From a virus: a DNA stretch of 38,310 bases. Each line of letters begins with the position of its first letter. Within the stretch, counting starts at the first letter, position 1. The DNA is taken from the IMG/VR virus record IMGVR_UViG_3300017749_001886, positions 1 to 38,310 of that record. The stretch is one strand, 5' to 3'. A program made the translations under genes and the position numbers. Positions 15,165 to 22,913 of this stretch are shown here, one piece after another. Below the pieces are notes generated by a model that did not search any database, was not told where the DNA came from, and saw only the letters and a list, made by a program, of their open reading frames with translations.

Positions 15165-17653
15165 CCAAAGAACTCCTCTAGACTTGCTTTCTTTTCAAAA
15201 TTCCAGCTGATTGCATTTAGAATAAACTTCAACGGTTCAAGAAAAGATTTATTAAACTGTTCATCATAATCAATATATTTGTGAAGATCAAACTCTTTCG
15301 GTAATGTAGATATAAAAGATATCACATTTTCATGGAGTGGATTAGGTTCTTTCAATGTAATAAACTTAATCTTATCACCTTCATTGACCGCCTCATACTT
15401 CACTAGTTTTCGTTTCTTCAATTGATGATTATATAATAAAGCACCTCTTACATGAATCGGACAAGACTTTTGATATATGTCTTTTGATGAAGTATATTTT
15501 TTAAGATTATTACAAGAACGAGGATAAGCAATTTCTTCTGGTTGTAACTTTTTGAAATGAACTCTAAAGTCATCAATGAATTGAATCAATGCTGATTCAT
15601 CTTTAGTCATAATCACTTTCAATGCCTCTTTAATTTTGATACGACAAGGGGCAGGAGTTGAACTCTTAACTGCTTCAATGCCCATAATTTTTAACTTAGG
15701 ATCTTTTAAATCAACACCTTCTTCATTAAACACATTCAGAATATATCTTTTCTTGGCAGTCCATATACCTTTGTTTGCAATCACTTCTCGTTTCATAATC
15801 ATTTTTTGTTCATATGCATTAACATATTTAGCAAGTCTAGCAAAACTCGAATCAATAAATGGTTGTAGTTTTTCTTCACAGAATTTATCCATAACTTTCA
15901 CAATCTTTCTAGTGTCAGATTGATCTTTGAATATTCTACTCACAACTTCACCTAATCGAATATAGATTGAGTCAGTATCAGAGGCAACAACATAAGATAC
16001 ATTTTCTGTTTTGAGTAAATTATTTAGAAACTTATTCACATCATTTTCAATCCATCGAATTGTCAATTGACCTGCCATTGTAATACCTTCTGCATGGCGA
16101 ACATCAAAATATCTAAAATACTGATTGCCAATAGCACCGTAAGCACTATTCAATGCAATCTTTCTTGCCAACTGTATGTTGTGATTTTTTGCAATATCAT
16201 TCTTTAATCTTTCATCACCAGTTTCTTCATACAAAGATTTTGCGGCTAACATCTTATTCTTATAGATAACTCTTTCTTGATAGAGTTTATCCATCAACTC
16301 TGGAAGAAAACCTCGTTTGTCTGTTCGAAATTGAGCACCGTTAGGAGTTATAGTTCGACTATCTAAATCAGATAGATTAACCTTTTCATTTAACATATCT
16401 ACCACATTTACTTTACCTGGATCAAACCCGACCATAGTCTCCGGCGATATATTATACTGCATAATTAAATGCGGATACAAACTATTTAAATCAAAACTAC
16501 AAATCCAATCGTGAAAACCTACAACAGGATCTTTTACATATGCACCTTCAAAGCCATCAGACTTTTTAGATTCAACAACTGCAGGTACAACTACATTCTT
16601 TTCTTTTAAATGATTAAAGATAATACTATCCCACATACGAACTTGACCAAAGCAATCTTGATAATTAACTTTTGCCTCATATGCCATTGTCAAATGTAAT
16701 TCAATTAGTTTCATTTTATCTTCTAACTTGTCAACTAATTCTACATCTTGAATATTATATTCAATAAATCTTTGATAGTCATTAGAATAAAACTCTTTGA
16801 AAGTATCATATGGATTTTCATTCTTGTTTTCGCCTACTTCTACTTCACCAATATAATCTAGTTTATAACTCTCACGCCTAACGAAAGTGTGTTTACGATA
16901 TAGGTCTAGATAATCTAAAGTTGCAATGCCAAGTAAATCAAAATACTTTTCTTGTCTATTATATCCTAATCCTAGAGCAGTACCTTCATTGACAATACCC
17001 CAAGGACTAAATTGAGAAATGTATTCTTCGCCCATGAGATTTTTAAATCTATTCATTAGATAAGGTATATCAAAGAACTTAACATTCCAACCTGTAACCA
17101 CATCAGGTTTATAGAAGTTCCAGAATTCAGCAAACTTAGCAATCATATCTCTTTCAGTTGCACATTTTTTATAATGCACATCTGGTCGATCATTAACAAA
17201 GTTGCCCATACCAAAAACTAGAATATTTTTTGTTGTACTATCTCTTACTGTAATTGAAATTAAAGGTTCTTCTGCCAGACTTGGATCAGGAAAACCATTC
17301 TCACTCTCACACTCGATATCAATTGTAAGAATTCTAATCTGTTTTATATCCCAATCAATCTTATCTGAAAATGTATCTGCAATATATGGATATTGATATC
17401 TTGTATTACCAAAATATTCGAAGTTGGTGACGCCTTGATATTCTTGAATCCACTTTTTTGCTTCAACAATACTATCGAATTTAATTTTGTCTAAATTACG
17501 ACCATCAAGTGTCTTGTATTTTGATTCTTTTTGAACTGGAATGAAAAGGGAAGGTTCATAATTAAGTCTATACTTTTTGCGAGCACCATCTTCATTGACA
17601 CCACGAACTAGAAGTTTGCCGTGATAGGGTAGAACGCTGGTGTAGAATTTCAT
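15161..17653 (-). CDS. 43: family B DNA polymerase, T4 gp43 type
   Basis: 830 residues. The replicative polymerase with 3'-5' proofreading. Exonuclease motifs: Exo I DIE (112-114) in TIDIECESE, Exo II VTGWNVKFFDIPY (186-198), Exo III YNIQDVELVD (299-308). Polymerase motifs: A DLNSLYP (388-394), B KIALNSAYG (498-506), C DTDS (559-562). All catalytic Asp residues are present. T4 gp43 is 898 residues, so this is a compact version, like those of marine T4-like phages. The ATG at 17651-17653 lies seven bases from a TATAAT box and has no Shine-Dalgarno, so the transcript made from that promoter should be leaderless. Only 45 bases separate it from the upstream RimK-like gene. Confidence 0.96.
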   Translation of the reverse strand: MKFYTSVLPYHGKLLVRGVNEDGARKKYRLNYEPSLFIPVQKESKYKTLDGRNLDKIKFDSIVEAKKWIQEYQGVTNFEYFGNTRYQYPYIADTFSDKIDWDIKQIRILTIDIECESENGFPDPSLAEEPLISITVRDSTTKNILVFGMGNFVNDRPDVHYKKCATERDMIAKFAEFWNFYKPDVVTGWNVKFFDIPYLMNRFKNLMGEEYISQFSPWGIVNEGTALGLGYNRQEKYFDLLGIATLDYLDLYRKHTFVRRESYKLDYIGEVEVGENKNENPYDTFKEFYSNDYQRFIEYNIQDVELVDKLEDKMKLIELHLTMAYEAKVNYQDCFGQVRMWDSIIFNHLKEKNVVVPAVVESKKSDGFEGAYVKDPVVGFHDWICSFDLNSLYPHLIMQYNISPETMVGFDPGKVNVVDMLNEKVNLSDLDSRTITPNGAQFRTDKRGFLPELMDKLYQERVIYKNKMLAAKSLYEETGDERLKNDIAKNHNIQLARKIALNSAYGAIGNQYFRYFDVRHAEGITMAGQLTIRWIENDVNKFLNNLLKTENVSYVVASDTDSIYIRLGEVVSRIFKDQSDTRKIVKVMDKFCEEKLQPFIDSSFARLAKYVNAYEQKMIMKREVIANKGIWTAKKRYILNVFNEEGVDLKDPKLKIMGIEAVKSSTPAPCRIKIKEALKVIMTKDESALIQFIDDFRVHFKKLQPEEIAYPRSCNNLKKYTSSKDIYQKSCPIHVRGALLYNHQLKKRKLVKYEAVNEGDKIKFITLKEPNPLHENVISFISTLPKEFDLHKYIDYDEQFNKSFLEPLKFILNAISWNFEKKASLEEFFG

Positions 17654-17660
17654 ATATCTT

Positions 17661-17689
17661 ATTATAACAAATTTTTAGTGTTTTGTAAA
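17661..17689 (-). promoter_or_regulatory. host-type promoter giving a leaderless polymerase mRNA
   Basis: TTTACA (17684-17689), 17-base spacer, TATAAT (17661-17666) on the minus strand. Seven bases (17654-17660) separate the -10 from the ATG of gene 43, so +1 should fall on the A of ATG or within a base of it. Confidence 0.75.
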
Positions 17690-17698
17690 GCGAAAAAC

Positions 17699-18745
17699 TT
17701 AATTATTCCACACTTCACGATTTTGTAGTTTTACGAGAATCTTCTCGACTATACTACCTTCAGTTTTTAATGCTTCTTCAATACCGATTAAACCTGGCGT
17801 TGAATTAACCTCAATAAAATGTGGACTATCTTTTTCTCTATTCTTTGCAGGAATAAAATCAACTCCAACAATCACACCTTCAACTGCCTTGGCAGCTCTA
17901 AGTGATTCTTCTGCCTCTTTAGCAGTAAGTTTATGTGTCGTTGGTTCAGAACCTTGTGATACATTACTTCTAAAATCACCCTCAATAATAGGTCGTTTCA
18001 TTACACCTATGATTTCTTCACCACAGATAATTACTCTTACATCATACTTTGTTGGTAGTTTCTCTTGTAGAATAATATCTATGAATTCATTTTCTCTATA
18101 CAATAACTGTACGATTGATTGGCAAGAAGCAGCACTCTCTACTAGAATAACACCAACACCTCTTGAACCAGAACCTGTTTTCAAGATGATAGGAAAATCA
18201 CTATCTAATTCTTTTAGTGCATTTTCTGATCCTTCTGAATGTAATACACGAACTGTTTTAGGTGTGTTTATTTTATTTCTCTCAAAGATAATCTGATTCA
18301 TCCATTTGTCTGAACATATATCATGGCATTCTGCTGAATTGATAACTGCAAAACCTCTATGTTCAAGGTCTTTTGTCATAGCATACCAAGAACGATTACC
18401 ACTTACACCAGGAGTACCTAATCCTCGTATCATTATGATTGTATTTTTAGCATCAATCTCAAATGGTTTATCGTAAACAATATCTTTTTTAGGATCAGGT
18501 TCTGCAACTGCACCACCTTTTTCAACAGGAAAACTATTCATGTATAGTTTATCATTTTCTTCACTAACAAAAGCACCTATGAACTCGGCAAGTAATACTT
18601 TAATGCCTAGTGCTTTAGCTTTCTCTCTTATTAGATCACCTGTCTTATTAGGGTCGTCAGCGTCATCATGGGAAAGTATAACCAAACGATATGGTTCTTC
18701 TACTTTCTCCTCAGAAATAAATTCTTTAAACTTCGGTGCCTTCAT
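17699..18745 (-). CDS. RimK-like ATP-grasp ligase with capsid-leader-like N-terminus
   Basis: 348 residues. ATP-grasp enzymes join a carboxylate to an amine via an acylphosphate; RimK adds glutamates to the C-terminus of ribosomal protein S6. Visible: an N-terminal Rossmann-like part; FPIILKTGSGSRGVGVILVES (ATP-binding Lys and Gly loop, in pieces FPIILKTGS and GSRGVGVILVE); LQEKLPTKYDVRVIICG; and metal-binding HFIEVNSTPGL near the C-terminus. The start MKAPKFKEFISEE contains E-F-I-S-E, matching E-F-I-A-E of the T4 head leader shifted by two residues. It sits between regA and the polymerase gene, where T4 has no such gene, and overlaps regA by 20 bases. The protein substrate is unknown. Confidence 0.8.
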   Translation of the reverse strand: MKAPKFKEFISEEKVEEPYRLVILSHDDADDPNKTGDLIREKAKALGIKVLLAEFIGAFVSEENDKLYMNSFPVEKGGAVAEPDPKKDIVYDKPFEIDAKNTIIMIRGLGTPGVSGNRSWYAMTKDLEHRGFAVINSAECHDICSDKWMNQIIFERNKINTPKTVRVLHSEGSENALKELDSDFPIILKTGSGSRGVGVILVESAASCQSIVQLLYRENEFIDIILQEKLPTKYDVRVIICGEEIIGVMKRPIIEGDFRSNVSQGSEPTTHKLTAKEAEESLRAAKAVEGVIVGVDFIPAKNREKDSPHFIEVNSTPGLIGIEEALKTEGSIVEKILVKLQNREVWNN

Positions 18746-19157
18746 CTTCTGGTTTCTTACCTATGTTATATTTTGCTTGTAAATCCCATTCACCTTTTTC
18801 TTTAAATGCAAGAACTTTAATTTGTGATAATGGTGCTTTCTTTTCTGCAATATCTTTATTTAAAATAGCAATCAAACCCCAATCACTTAATAATTGAGCA
18901 ATCGTATTTCTTCTTTCACAATCATTGTCAGATATGTTTGCTTCTTTACCATCTAAAGCAAATAACTCTTTAAAATGGACTATAAAATATCTACCTTGTT
19001 TGTGTAATATGTGGCAAGATTGAAATAACTTTTTGTCTTTTCTAGACGCCACGCCTATTCTTGTTAATGTTTCTCTAACTTTGAGAAAATCATCTGGTTC
19101 TTTTAACTGAACTTCGAGCATTAACTCTGGTTTCCAGTTGTCTACTAATTCATTCAT
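18726..19157 (-). CDS. regA: RegA translational repressor
   Basis: 143 residues (T4 RegA is 122). RegA binds near start codons of early mRNAs and blocks ribosomes; in T4 targets include gp44, gp45 and regA itself. Highly conserved core: KEPDDFLKVRETLTRIG (19-35), LFQSCHILHKQGRYFIVHFK and LFALDGKE, then DCERRNTIAQLLSDWGL. The extra length is a basic/acidic C-terminal tail (GKKPEDEGTEV). The ATG overlaps the gp62 stop as ATGA, and the position between gp62 and gp43 is as in T4, apart from the RimK-like insertion. Confidence 0.95.
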   Translation of the reverse strand: MNELVDNWKPELMLEVQLKEPDDFLKVRETLTRIGVASRKDKKLFQSCHILHKQGRYFIVHFKELFALDGKEANISDNDCERRNTIAQLLSDWGLIAILNKDIAEKKAPLSQIKVLAFKEKGEWDLQAKYNIGKKPEDEGTEV

Positions 19158-19540
19158 TTTGTCCCACCTTTGAATAACTTTTCTTTAATTAATTTAATTT
19201 GTTCCTTGGTGAGTATATCAAGAGCGGACTTTGCCTTCTCATTATTATATCCATAATACTCTTTTACACACTCAATGTCTTTCAATTTAGACGCTCTAAG
19301 AAAAGGACTAAACCTCTTCTTCGCTCTAATACTATTTAGTAGAAATTGGAATTGCATATCTTTATCTAAGAAGTGATTACGATTTACTTCATTAGCAAGC
19401 ATTACAGTATCAGAAAAACCTGATAATATCTTATTGACTATAAATGTAGGATACTTTTTGACCCAGTCTTTATCTTCTGAATCCATTAGATTCTTCTTTG
19501 TAAAGTTTATAGCATTTAAATATTCTTTTAATTCATACAT
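19154..19540 (-). CDS. 62: clamp-loader small subunit, T4 gp62
   Basis: 128 residues. With gp44 it forms the ATPase that loads the gp45 clamp. The sequence (MYELKEYLNAINFTKKNLM, KYPTFIVNKILSGF, ANEVNRNHFLDKDMQFQFLL) matches the marine T4-like gp62 pattern, shorter than T4 gp62 (187). It has no ATPase motif, as expected for this subunit. The start overlaps the stop of the methyltransferase gene by one base (TAATG). In T4 gp62 directly follows gp44; here a methyltransferase gene and a tRNA lie between. Confidence 0.9.
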   Translation of the reverse strand: MYELKEYLNAINFTKKNLMDSEDKDWVKKYPTFIVNKILSGFSDTVMLANEVNRNHFLDKDMQFQFLLNSIRAKKRFSPFLRASKLKDIECVKEYYGYNNEKAKSALDILTKEQIKLIKEKLFKGGTK

Positions 19541-20316
19541 TATAATATCTTTGTTATTTTTTCATTTGCAAACTTACAATAATCTTGATCTATCTCACAA
19601 CCAACATAATCTAAATTATAATGTTTAGCAACAACAGCTGTTGTACCTGTTCCCATAAATGGATCGAACACAACTCCTTTTTTCAAACCAGATACTTTCA
19701 AACATTTCTCAACTAAAGTTTCTGGATAAATTGCTGGGTGTTTATTGCTACCTGCAATCTCTTTTGTTATCTCTTTTGTTGCTTTACTTTTGTATGTAAT
19801 ATGCCAACAATTTGTAGTTGCTCTATAATTTTTACCACTTCGTTTTGCATTTCTTTCTGCATTATTATAATCCTCATTGTAAGGTACACCCGACCATTCT
19901 ATATCGATAGGTGTATTACCATTCTTTGTAAAATGAAATAAATGTTCCCAACCATTTTGCAAATATCTTTTACTTGAATGTGGTGTGCTATAACCTCTTA
20001 CTCTACCATCAATCTCTACTGCCTTTGCCCATATAATATTATTCTGTAATAGCCATGGCACATTTTCTGCAACTTTATATGTATCAAAAGGATTGTCTTT
20101 AGAATATCCTAAATTTAAAAATAAATGACCATCTGGTTTTAATACTCTACAAACTTCACTCCATACATCTTTCATCCACTCTATATAATCAACTCTTGTA
20201 TCCTCATATTTACTATATCTAACTCCTAGATTATACGGTGGACTAGATATACAAACATCAAAAGATTCGTCTGGTGTTGTTTCTAAAAATTTTAAACAAT
20301 CTATATTATGTATCAT
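19540..20316 (-). CDS. DNA methyltransferase (SSPPY, N6A/N4C type) inserted between gp44 and gp62
   Basis: 258 residues. The catalytic motif SSPPYN is at 24-29 and the SAM-binding motif DPFMGTGTT at 218-226. This order (catalytic first) is that of the beta class of amino-methyltransferases such as CcrM-like and restriction-associated enzymes. GWEHLFHF and HPAIYPETLVEKCLK are also typical. The gene follows the tRNA-Thr by nine bases and has no strong ribosome site. Its placement, with the tRNA, inside the otherwise conserved clamp-loader operon suggests later insertion. The target sequence is unknown. Confidence 0.9.
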   Translation of the reverse strand: MIHNIDCLKFLETTPDESFDVCISSPPYNLGVRYSKYEDTRVDYIEWMKDVWSEVCRVLKPDGHLFLNLGYSKDNPFDTYKVAENVPWLLQNNIIWAKAVEIDGRVRGYSTPHSSKRYLQNGWEHLFHFTKNGNTPIDIEWSGVPYNEDYNNAERNAKRSGKNYRATTNCWHITYKSKATKEITKEIAGSNKHPAIYPETLVEKCLKVSGLKKGVVFDPFMGTGTTAVVAKHYNLDYVGCEIDQDYCKFANEKITKIL

Positions 20317-20325
20317 ATATTTCTC

Positions 20326-20401
20326 TGGTGCCCCTTGACAGATTCGAACTGCCGACCTATTGATTACAAATCAATTGCTCTACCAACTGAGCTAAAGGGG
20401 C
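20326..20401 (-). tRNA. tRNA-Thr (anticodon TGT)
   Basis: 76 bases including an encoded CCA (20326-20328). The acceptor GCCCCTT (20395-20401) pairs with AAGGGGC; D-arm AGCTCAGTTGGTAGAGC; anticodon stem ATTGA/TCAAT around loop TTTGTAA, giving anticodon TGT, which reads ACA; T-arm with GTTCGAATC. All arms pair, so it looks functional. It sits between gp44 and the methyltransferase gene. ACA is expected to be frequent in this AT-rich phage, so it may supplement the host pool. Confidence 0.97.
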
Positions 20402-20406
20402 AGACA

Positions 20407-21342
20407 TTATTTAAATTTAACTTGGGACATTAATTCAGTCAAACAAGCAACTAGATTAATTTCTTGATCTGCAACAAAGGCAGACTTGTATTGATAGTCA
20501 GCGATAATCAAAACAGCATGAGGTATTGTTTCTGGTTGTAAATTCTCATACATACTATCATAGATTTTACGAAAGACTTTCACAGGATCATTATCAATAT
20601 TATTTACTACCCACTTTCTCATATCACCGAACTCTTTACCTTTAAGATGAGATACTAATGTCTTTAGATTTTCATCCGAAACATTTACAAGAATACCTGC
20701 GTCAATAGTTCCTGCAACAGAATATCTTTGCAATTCATTTATAAGTTTTCTAAAGTCTGGAAAATGTTTTTTGATTAATTCAGCAAGTACCTTTTCTTCA
20801 AAGTCAACATTCTGTTCTTTCAGAATATAAGTTGCTCGCTCAAACAATTTACTTGCCAACTTAGGTTTATCTTTGTTGGCAATCTTAAATTCTATGTTTG
20901 AAAATCTACTATGTAAAGGTTCTATGATTCTATTCTTGAAATTACAAGTGAGAATAAATCTACAATTCTTATGAAACTCCTCGATGAAACCTCTTAGAGC
21001 AGGTTGTGTAGATTGTGGATTAAGATAATCTGCCTCATCTAGTATCACTACCTTTTTACCACCAGATAATGATACAGTAGAAGCAAAGTTCTTAATCTTA
21101 TTTCTTAGTACATCAATGCCACCTTCTTCGGAACCATTAATCATAATCCAATCACAATTCAATTGCTCACATAATGCTTTTGCAACTGTGGTCTTACCTA
21201 TACCAGCAGTACCAGAGAATAGTAAATTAGATAGTTCACCTTTTTCTATAAAAGATGTAAAGAGAGTTTTAAGAGATTGTGGTAATATACAATCATCTAT
21301 TGTTTTAGGACGATACTCCTCGACCCACAGAAAATCTGACAT
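20407..21342 (-). CDS. 44: clamp-loader ATPase, T4 gp44
   Basis: 311 residues (T4 319). A AAA+ ATPase of the RFC/gamma type: WVEEYRPKTIDDCILP at the N-terminus, Walker A GTAGIGKT (44-51), Walker B LDEADY (101-106), and SRFSNIEFK, near the position of the SRC motif of clamp loaders. It loads the gp45 clamp together with gp62. It starts 29 bases after the gp45 stop and has GGTGA before the ATG. The tRNA gene begins five bases after its stop, so the tRNA must be processed from the operon transcript. Confidence 0.95.
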   Translation of the reverse strand: MSDFLWVEEYRPKTIDDCILPQSLKTLFTSFIEKGELSNLLFSGTAGIGKTTVAKALCEQLNCDWIMINGSEEGGIDVLRNKIKNFASTVSLSGGKKVVILDEADYLNPQSTQPALRGFIEEFHKNCRFILTCNFKNRIIEPLHSRFSNIEFKIANKDKPKLASKLFERATYILKEQNVDFEEKVLAELIKKHFPDFRKLINELQRYSVAGTIDAGILVNVSDENLKTLVSHLKGKEFGDMRKWVVNNIDNDPVKVFRKIYDSMYENLQPETIPHAVLIIADYQYKSAFVADQEINLVACLTELMSQVKFK

Positions 21343-21371
21343 TTTTTATTCACCTTATTCATTATATAAAT

Positions 21372-22046
21372 TTATTTAGTAATAGAACTATCTGGTTCTA
21401 AAGCAATCCAATATTGAATTGGCAACTTCTTATTTTGAAAATGAGAGATTGATTTTGAAGATACAGATACATCATAATCACCAGAAAACATTTTCATATT
21501 CTCTACTTTAAAATAGAATTTGAAATCAGCAGTAGCGCCTTCAGCAACATCTATTGAAAATTTATTTGATGTATCATTTTTCTTATCACATACAGTAAGT
21601 GAAATAGTACCACCGTTAGTTCCTACTAATGCAAGATCAGGTGTTTTAAGAATAGCAGCCATCTTCAATAACTCTTTTAGATTAGATTCAGATAGGGTAA
21701 AGGTTACTTCTGCCTCAGGCATATTAACTTCTTTTGTTGGTGCTACAATTACTGATGGATCAGAATAGAAATATTTTGCCTTTGACTTACTACCTTCAGC
21801 AGCAATGGTCATAAACTTATCTTCTAGTTTAAGTTCAGGTTTGTTAAGACTTGTAACCACAGATAAAAATTCATTCAGATCATAGATACCGAATTCATTT
21901 GTAAATTCTTCTGTAATTTCTGCCTTGGCAAAAATGTTTCTCATAGTTGAGATTGTTGACAACTCTTTACCAGGTTTAATCAATATATTAGTATTGATAT
22001 CAGCAAAGTTTTTAAGTGTGTCTAATGTGTTTTGATTTAGTTTCAT
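21372..22046 (-). CDS. 45: sliding clamp, T4 gp45
   Basis: 224 residues from the ATG at 22044-22046 (MKLNQNTLDTLKNFADIN), matching T4 gp45 length (228). A longer frame to 22088 would run through the promoter, so I reject it. The clamp encircles DNA and tethers the polymerase; in T4 it is also the activator of late transcription. Two-domain clamp fold, no catalytic residues. It has a leader of about 25-40 bases but no clear Shine-Dalgarno (AAAGAATC). RegA control, as in T4, would act here. Confidence 0.92.
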   Translation of the reverse strand: MKLNQNTLDTLKNFADINTNILIKPGKELSTISTMRNIFAKAEITEEFTNEFGIYDLNEFLSVVTSLNKPELKLEDKFMTIAAEGSKSKAKYFYSDPSVIVAPTKEVNMPEAEVTFTLSESNLKELLKMAAILKTPDLALVGTNGGTISLTVCDKKNDTSNKFSIDVAEGATADFKFYFKVENMKMFSGDYDVSVSSKSISHFQNKKLPIQYWIALEPDSSITK

Positions 22047-22078
22047 TATATAGATTCTTTCATTTAAGTTATAATAGT

Positions 22079-22107
22079 ATAATAACACTTATGAGGGGTA
22101 ATGTCAA
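22079..22107 (-). promoter_or_regulatory. host-type promoter for gp45
   Basis: TTGACA (22102-22107), 17-base spacer, TATTAT (22079-22084). The -35 box lies in the loop of the hairpin at 22092-22119, so the end of the hsp20 gene and the start of the clamp operon are physically interleaved. Confidence 0.75.
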
Positions 22108-22119
22108 GCACACCCCTCA
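22092..22119 (-). terminator. hairpin at the end of hsp20 with the next promoter's -35 in its loop
   Basis: TGAGGGGT (22092-22099) pairs perfectly with ACCCCTCA (22112-22119) around a 12-base loop, eight bases after the hsp20 stop. On the minus strand it is followed by TAAGTGTTAT, a weak U-tract, so termination may be partial. The loop contains TTGACA. Confidence 0.6.
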
Positions 22120-22126
22120 AAGTAAT

Positions 22127-22552
22127 TTATTTAATTTTAATTGTACGAGGTTTCTTTTCCTCTGGTACAATCTTTTCCACATCTATTAAAAGCATTCCAT
22201 CTTTCAATTCAGCAGCATTTACAACTACATCATCTGCAAGTGTAAAAGATTTGGTGAATTTTCTTTTTGAAATACCTCTATGTATGACCTCATCATCTTT
22301 CGAATCAGACTCACTATCAACCGATTGTATTTTCAGTTGACCGTTAGCAGTTTCAACAGAAATGTCCTTCTTGCCAAAACCTGCAAGTGCCATTTCAATC
22401 TGCCAATTGAAGTCATCTATCTTTTTAATATTGTAAGGGGGGAATGTTTGTGCCTTTTGATGTGTCAAATGCATATCAAAGTGTTCAAACAAGTTGTCGA
22501 AGCCTACTGAAAACGGTCGTAGGTCATTCCAGATTTGTAATGTTCTATTCAT
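22127..22552 (-). CDS. hsp20: small heat-shock protein (Hsp20/IbpA family)
   Basis: 141 residues. An ATP-independent chaperone that holds unfolded proteins. The alpha-crystallin domain spans about 40-130: FPPYNIKKIDDFNWQIEMAL, the GQLKIQ strand, RGISKRKFTKSFTLADDV and AAELKDGMLLIDVEK. The C-terminal IKIK fits the I-x-I anchor used in oligomer assembly. Hsp20 is common in marine T4-like phages. The promoter gap contains both TTGACA and TATAAATA, and the ribosome site AAAGGAG is strong. Confidence 0.93.
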   Translation of the reverse strand: MNRTLQIWNDLRPFSVGFDNLFEHFDMHLTHQKAQTFPPYNIKKIDDFNWQIEMALAGFGKKDISVETANGQLKIQSVDSESDSKDDEVIHRGISKRKFTKSFTLADDVVVNAAELKDGMLLIDVEKIVPEEKKPRTIKIK

Positions 22553-22583
22553 TTTGTTTCTCCTTTTTAAGCGAGTTATAATT

Positions 22584-22606
22584 TGAGTCCCATAATTGGC
22601 AACTCA
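22584..22606 (-). other. 5' stem-loop in the hsp20 leader
   Basis: TGAGT (22584-22588) pairs with ACTCA (22602-22606), extendable by two C-G pairs inside. It begins four bases after the TATAAATA box (22611-22618), so it would lie at or near the 5' end of the late transcript, as seen after the boxes at 183-190 and 22914-22921. Confidence 0.45.
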
Positions 22607-22610
22607 TAGT

Positions 22611-22642
22611 TATTTATATAAGTACGATTTAAAAAATGTCAA
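22611..22642 (-). promoter_or_regulatory. combined early/late promoter for hsp20
   Basis: An exact TATAAATA (22611-22618) plus TTGACA at 22637-22642. With an 18-base spacer the host -10 would be TATAAA (22613-22618); with 16 bases, TATATA. Spacing is less ideal than in the other promoters. Confidence 0.6.
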
Positions 22643-22650
22643 GTACTTAG

Positions 22651-22908
22651 AAAAAATATATTGGCGGAGGTAGGTCTCACCCTCTCTTATTCCTAACTTG
22701 TCTTACCAAGTATGTCAGTTTATCTTTCCTTGCTTGTTTTACCAAGTCTGTCAGTTTAAAACTGCTACGAAGACCAATGGGCCAATATAAAAACGGCGAT
22801 TGTTTCTGTCTGTAATAAATCACGACAAGGGACAATCGTCAAACCCTAAATGGTGTCTTTGCGGAAGACACTCTACCTCTTAATACCAGGACTTACGGAC
22901 TGCCTAGT
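22651..22908 (-). ncRNA. candidate structured noncoding RNA, late-promoter driven
   Basis: This fills the only gap over 300 bases. Reading the minus strand from the TATAAATA at 22914-22921: hairpin P1 (22882-22890 with 22903-22911, nine pairs, one G-U); perfect 7-bp hairpin P2 (22853-22859 with 22865-22871); long-range stem P3 CGATTGT/ACAATCG (22797-22803 with 22832-22838); then a closing stem of nine pairs (22657-22665 with 22781-22789) plus GGTCT/AGACC (22673-22677 with 22771-22775). The closing stem encloses two 36-base tandem repeats (22686-22721 and 22722-22757, 29/36 identical). Each repeat holds a small ACTTG...CAAG hairpin. Six T follow the last stem (22651-22656), as at a terminator end. 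No known RNA family is recognised. The 5' end is uncertain by several bases. Confidence 0.6.
22686..22757 (-). repeat. two 36-base tandem repeats inside the candidate RNA
   Basis: Copies 22686-22721 and 22722-22757 share 29 of 36 bases. The minus-strand core AAACTGACA-n-ACTTGGTAA is kept in both, and both can form the ACTTG/CAAG hairpin with a GTAARA loop. In the one open frame the seven differences fall on codon positions 1, 2 and 3 about equally, which argues against coding. Confidence 0.8.
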
Positions 22909-22913
22909 ATTAC

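Noticed and set aside
22047-22088. A 14-residue N-terminal extension of gp45
   Set aside because: It would place the coding start immediately beside the promoter -10 region, and the gp45 family starts at the MKLNQ Met.
22686-22757. Short CRISPR-like array
   Set aside because: The two 36-base units are directly adjacent without spacers and only 29/36 identical; no cas genes are present.
22651-22790. tmRNA or tRNA-like RNA because of the CTCCGCCA-like end
   Set aside because: No T-arm (GTTCGA) or acceptor pairing is present, and the closing stem differs from a tRNA-like domain.
22677-22835. A 52-codon open frame (TTG start) inside the candidate RNA, in which the 36-base repeats would encode 12-residue repeats
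   Set aside because: The repeat differences are spread evenly over codon positions, rare codons (CTG, AGG, GGG) are frequent for this genome, the start is weak, and the same bases form paired stems. A coding role is not fully excluded.
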